Shown in pieces: positions 7,733 through 9,320 of a stretch of 9,320 bases of DNA. Made by a program: the position numbers and the translations under genes. Position 1 is the first letter of the stretch. Every line of letters begins with the position of its first letter. The stretch covers positions 1 to 9,320 of the forward strand of contig JAFLUJ010000018.1 in assembly GCA_022511485.1 (NCBI GenBank), in the 5' to 3' direction. The notes below the pieces were generated by a model, which did not search any database, was not told the origin of the DNA, and was given only the letters and a program-made list of their open reading frames with translations. The stretch is from Oscillospiraceae bacterium (lineage in GTDB: Bacteria; Bacillota; Clostridia; Oscillospirales; Ruminococcaceae).

Positions 7733-7749
7733 TGCTATTGATGTATAAT
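7721..7749 (+). promoter_or_regulatory. Promoter of the PIN gene pair
   Basis: TTGACT (7721-7726), a 17-bp spacer, and perfect TATAAT (7744-7749). Transcription should start near 7756, about 23 nt before the ATG, with TGGAGG at 7766-7771. It is back to back with the WG-gene promoter; the -35 boxes are 7 bp apart. Confidence 0.9.
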
Positions 7750-7778
7750 ATAAACAACAAACAAATGGAGGTCTGTCT

Positions 7779-8219
7779 ATGGATAAGGTCAGCGTATATC
7801 TTGATAACTGTTGCTATAACCGCCCTTATGACAATCAGACACAAATCAGGGTCAGACTTGAAACGCAGGCAAAACTTCATATTCAAAAGCTGATCGTTGA
7901 AAAGAAGATCAATTTGGTTTACTCATACATTTCTGTCTATGAAAACTTGAAAAATCCTGATATTACACGCAGACTTTCAATTACAGATTTTTTCAATCAT
8001 GCTGCTGTATTTGTTGACACTTCAAAATCTGATAAAGTAACTGAAATAGCTGCCCAAATTATAGAAACAGGCGTTAAGAAAATGGACGCTCTTCACGTTG
8101 CTTCGGCTATAATCGGCAAGGCTGATTATTTTCTGACAACAGATATCAGACTTCTTAAATATTCAACAGACAAGATCCATATAATAAATCCTATTGACTT
8201 TTCTATTTCGGAGGTGTGA
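7779..8219 (+). CDS. PIN-domain protein, putative VapC-like ribonuclease toxin
   Basis: This 146-residue protein is a single PIN domain, the metal-dependent ribonuclease fold of VapC toxins. The acidic residues expected at the Mg2+ site are visible: D9 in VYLDNCCYNRP, E55 in SYISVYENLKNP, D103 in KKMDALHVASA, and D122 in YFLTTDIRLL. The length matches VapC-type proteins. ATG 7779 is 7 nt after TGGAGG, behind a consensus promoter. Its stop lies 2 nt before the start of the next small gene, so the two are translated as a unit. The pair sits in a putative mobile island, divergent from the WG-repeat gene. RNA cleavage is known for the family; toxin action here is inference. A housekeeping nuclease is less likely given the context. 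Confidence 0.85.
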   Translation: MDKVSVYLDNCCYNRPYDNQTQIRVRLETQAKLHIQKLIVEKKINLVYSYISVYENLKNPDITRRLSITDFFNHAAVFVDTSKSDKVTEIAAQIIETGVKKMDALHVASAIIGKADYFLTTDIRLLKYSTDKIHIINPIDFSISEV

Positions 8220-8221
8220 TT

Positions 8222-8428
8222 ATGAAAAGTACAAATATGATAATGAGCGACGGAATGAACTGTCTTATTAAAAATCTGGGAGTTCTTGAAACAGAGATAT
8301 TCATTTCAAACCTGATTCGTGAGCCATTTGATTATACAGAGTGGCGTAGAGACCAGTTTGACGATCTTTCTCTGGAAGAATTAAATGCACAGGCTGTTGA
8401 ATACAGCTTGAAGAATAATACTACCTGA
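8222..8428 (+). CDS. Small protein partnered with the PIN gene, putative antitoxin
   Basis: This 68-residue acidic protein (MKSTNMIMSDGMNCLIKNLG to the C-terminal VEYSLKNNTT) has no signal peptide or membrane segment. The stretch GMNCLIKNLGVLETEIFISN followed by LIREPFDYTEW resembles, from memory, small proteins found next to PIN genes of this type; I could not run a search. ATG 8222 is 7 nt after GGAGG (8210-8214), and the ribosome site lies inside the end of the PIN gene, whose stop is 2 nt upstream. The GTG at 8216 is rejected because it is only 1 nt from that site. Tight coupling suggests a protein that binds or neutralises the PIN protein. No clear DNA-binding motif (ribbon-helix-helix or AbrB type) is recognised. 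The order is PIN first, the reverse of classic vapBC. Confidence 0.75.
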   Translation: MKSTNMIMSDGMNCLIKNLGVLETEIFISNLIREPFDYTEWRRDQFDDLSLEELNAQAVEYSLKNNTT

Positions 8429-8444
8429 TTTTATGGAAGAATCA

Positions 8445-8480
8445 TTGGTCAAATCTGGGTCAAATATTTGGTCAAATTTG
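8445..8480 (+). repeat. Right-end short direct repeats, candidate integrase arm sites
   Basis: Three near copies of an 11-12 bp unit follow each other: TTGGTCAAATC, TGGGTCAAATAT, TTGGTCAAATTTG. The first 20 bases match the left-end block at 6080-6099 at 19 of 20 positions. The block lies about 120 bp inside the right attachment core. It could also be a remnant of the 3' end of an integrase gene. Confidence 0.55.
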
Positions 8481-8575
8481 CTCCAATGACCTCAAAAATC
8501 TTCAATCAACTTATTACCCAACCTCAAAGAAATGGCTTAATATAGCCGTTTATAGAACAGGCTCAAATAAAATCG

Positions 8576-8613
8576 GGTCGAGGCTTGACTTTCAAATCTC
8601 GTCACTCCGACCA
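8576..8613 (+). repeat. Degenerate copy of the tRNA-Pro 3' half, putative attR
   Basis: An ungapped alignment to 5974-6011, from the 3' strand of the anticodon stem to CCA, gives 29 matches in 38. The first 9 bases match at 8 of 9, the next 6 not at all, and the last 23 at 21 of 23, with the final 14 identical. It cannot fold as a tRNA because the 5' half is missing. It marks the far end of the integrated segment. Confidence 0.72.
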
Positions 8614-8631
8614 GCGGGGAAGCCTCGCGGC

Positions 8632-8667
8632 AAAACCGTCCTTGGTTGTCAGGGACGGTCTTCTTTT
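8632..8667 (+). terminator. Terminator downstream of the putative attR
   Basis: ACCGTCC (8635-8641) pairs with GGACGGT (8653-8659) around an 11-nt loop and is followed by CTTCTTTT. It lies about 20 bp after the tRNA remnant, where a tRNA terminator would sit, so it may be the original tRNA-Pro terminator displaced by the insertion. It can now end transcripts of the PIN gene pair. Confidence 0.6.
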
Positions 8668-8708
8668 GGGCACGAACGTATAAAAAAATCTTTTAAATAA
8701 CCACAGAA

Positions 8709-8725
8709 AGCGGGGAAGCTCCCGC
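8709..8725. repeat. Short hairpin repeat AGCGGGGAAGCTCCCGC
   Basis: GCGGG (8710-8714) pairs with CCCGC (8721-8725). Close relatives stand at 8613-8628 (AGCGGGGAAGCCTCGC) and, shortened, at 3188-3201 just after the ComEA-like gene (AGCGGAAGCTCCCG). The two right-hand copies are each followed by GCAAAA and a terminator hairpin, so this is a repeated hairpin-plus-terminator module. Confidence 0.5.
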
Positions 8726-8729
8726 AGGC

Positions 8730-8765
8730 AAAAAACGTGAGCCGAAGCCCACGTTTTATTTTTTA
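8730..8765. terminator. Bidirectional terminator before the ABC ATPase gene end
   Basis: AAAACGTG (8732-8739) pairs with CACGTTTT (8750-8757) around a 10-nt loop. On the + strand it runs into ATTTTTT; on the - strand the hairpin is followed by a T-run from the AAAAAA at 8730-8735. It sits about 80 bp beyond the stop codon of the - strand ATPase gene and should end that operon. Confidence 0.82.
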
Positions 8766-8843
8766 GTACACATTGTATTTTTCGCTGGTAAGTCTTTCAG
8801 GTGCGGAAGTTAATTGAACGTATCCACCGTTTTACAGAATCGG

Positions 8844-9320
8844 CTATATAACCTTGCTGAGAAAGCTTTTCAAACGATCGCTGTTGGGATTCTCAAAAAG
8901 ATTTTTAGGGTCGTTTTCTTCCACAACAGAACCGTTGTCCATGAATATAACACGGCTTGCTACCTCTCTGGCGAATGCCATTTCGTGGGTAACAACCACC
9001 ATTGTCATCTTTTCCTCTGCAAGCTCCCTCATAACTGCAAGGACCTCTCCCACCATTTCTGGGTCAAGAGCGGAAGTAGGTTCGTCAAAGAGCATTACGT
9101 CCGGTTTCATGCAAAGTGCTCTTACAATGGCGATACGCTGCTTCTGACCGCCCGAAAGCTGATTCGGATACGCTCCTGCACGGTCTGCAAGTCCCACTCT
9201 TTCAAGCAGGGACAAAGCAGTTTTCTCAGCTTCCTCCCGGGATATTTTCAGAAGCTTCATGGGAGCGATAGTAAGATTTTTCATTATCGTCATATGGGGG
9301 AAAAGATTGAACTGCTGGAA
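8844..9320 (-). CDS. Polar amino acid ABC transporter ATP-binding protein (GlnQ/HisP family), 5' end missing
   Basis: This ATPase powers amino acid import at the inner face of the membrane together with a permease and a binding protein. The reading frame runs off the right edge; the last nine codons there encode FQQFNLFPH, so translation does not start at the ATG at 9293. Visible motifs, in order, are the Q-loop region FQQFNLFPHMT, the signature LSGGQKQRIAIVRAL, Walker B VMLFDEPTSALDPE, and the switch histidine in VVVTHEM. Walker A and roughly the first 80 residues lie outside the window. These motifs are characteristic of the GlnQ/HisP branch; the transported amino acid cannot be told. Permease and binding-protein genes are expected to the right. 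The stop TAG is followed by a strong terminator. Confidence 0.95.
   Translation of the reverse strand, partial: FQQFNLFPHMTIMKNLTIAPMKLLKISREEAEKTALSLLERVGLADRAGAYPNQLSGGQKQRIAIVRALCMKPDVMLFDEPTSALDPEMVGEVLAVMRELAEEKMTMVVVTHEMAFAREVASRVIFMDNGSVVEENDPKNLFENPNSDRLKSFLSKVI

Larger units (their letters stand above)
5998..8613. mobile_element. Putative tRNA-Pro-integrated mini-island or remnant
   Basis: The 3' end of tRNA-Pro (identical core CGTCACTCCGACCA at 5998-6011) recurs in the same orientation at 8600-8613. That is the direct repeat expected when a tyrosine recombinase inserts an element into a tRNA 3' end and restores the tRNA on one side. The 2.6 kb between carries a WG-repeat gene and a PIN-domain gene pair, and short direct repeats lie just inside both ends. 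No integrase, excisionase, relaxase or phage gene is visible, so the element is either decayed or depends on an integrase supplied elsewhere. Island status is inference from the repeats and the accessory-type cargo. Confidence 0.6.
8429..8843. other. Gene-free stretch holding the right end of the island and two terminators
   Basis: No supportable gene lies in these 415 bases. In order they hold a triple short direct repeat (8445-8480), an AT-rich stretch, the degenerate tRNA-Pro 3' copy (8576-8613), a small hairpin and terminator (8614-8665), a related hairpin (8709-8725), a bidirectional terminator (8730-8765), and about 78 bases without recognisable signals before the ABC ATPase stop codon. 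Confidence 0.75.

Noticed and set aside
8431..8700. Open + strand frame reading through the right-end repeats and the putative attR
   Set aside because: No plausible start codon with a ribosome site, and it passes through tRNA remnant and terminator. It could be the tail of a lost integrase gene, but I cannot support it as a gene.

Overview
The window looks like the chromosome of a low-to-moderate GC Clostridia species, most likely a Ruminococcus-like member of the Oscillospiraceae. This is inferred from the sigma-A-type promoters (TTGACA-17-TATAAT), strong GGAGG ribosome sites, an rpoC without large insertions, secreted transglutaminase-like proteins and a polar amino acid ABC ATPase. I could not check the taxonomy against a database.

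Left part (1-3187, + strand). The 3' two thirds of rpoC enters from the left edge and is followed by a long intrinsic terminator. The U-tract of that terminator touches the ribosome site of the next gene, a membrane-anchored protein with two ComEA-type helix-hairpin-helix modules.

Middle part (3188-6068, + strand). Two paralogous genes for secreted transglutaminase-like proteins lie in tandem. Each has its own nearly identical extended -10 promoter, so the promoter was duplicated with the gene. A tRNA-Pro(GGG) gene with a consensus promoter and an encoded CCA follows, then a strong 12-bp-stem terminator.

Accessory part (about 5998-8613). A degenerate copy of the 3' half of the tRNA-Pro gene occurs 2.6 kb downstream, in the same orientation. 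This is the signature of an element integrated by a tyrosine recombinase at the tRNA 3' end. Short direct repeats (TTGGTCAAATYTGGGTCAAA) lie inside both ends. No integrase gene is seen, so this is a decayed or non-autonomous mini-island. Its cargo is a 12-repeat WG protein on the - strand and, divergently on the + strand, a PIN-domain nuclease gene coupled to a 68-residue gene, probably a toxin-antitoxin-like pair. The divergent promoters are mirror images: a perfect 9-bp inverted repeat contains both -35 boxes. This WG/PIN/small-protein cassette under one shared operator is the best candidate here for an undescribed system.

Right part (8614-9320). Beyond the island lie what is probably the old tRNA terminator, a bidirectional terminator, and the 3' part of a GlnQ/HisP-type amino acid ABC transporter ATPase gene on the - strand, which leaves the window at the right edge.
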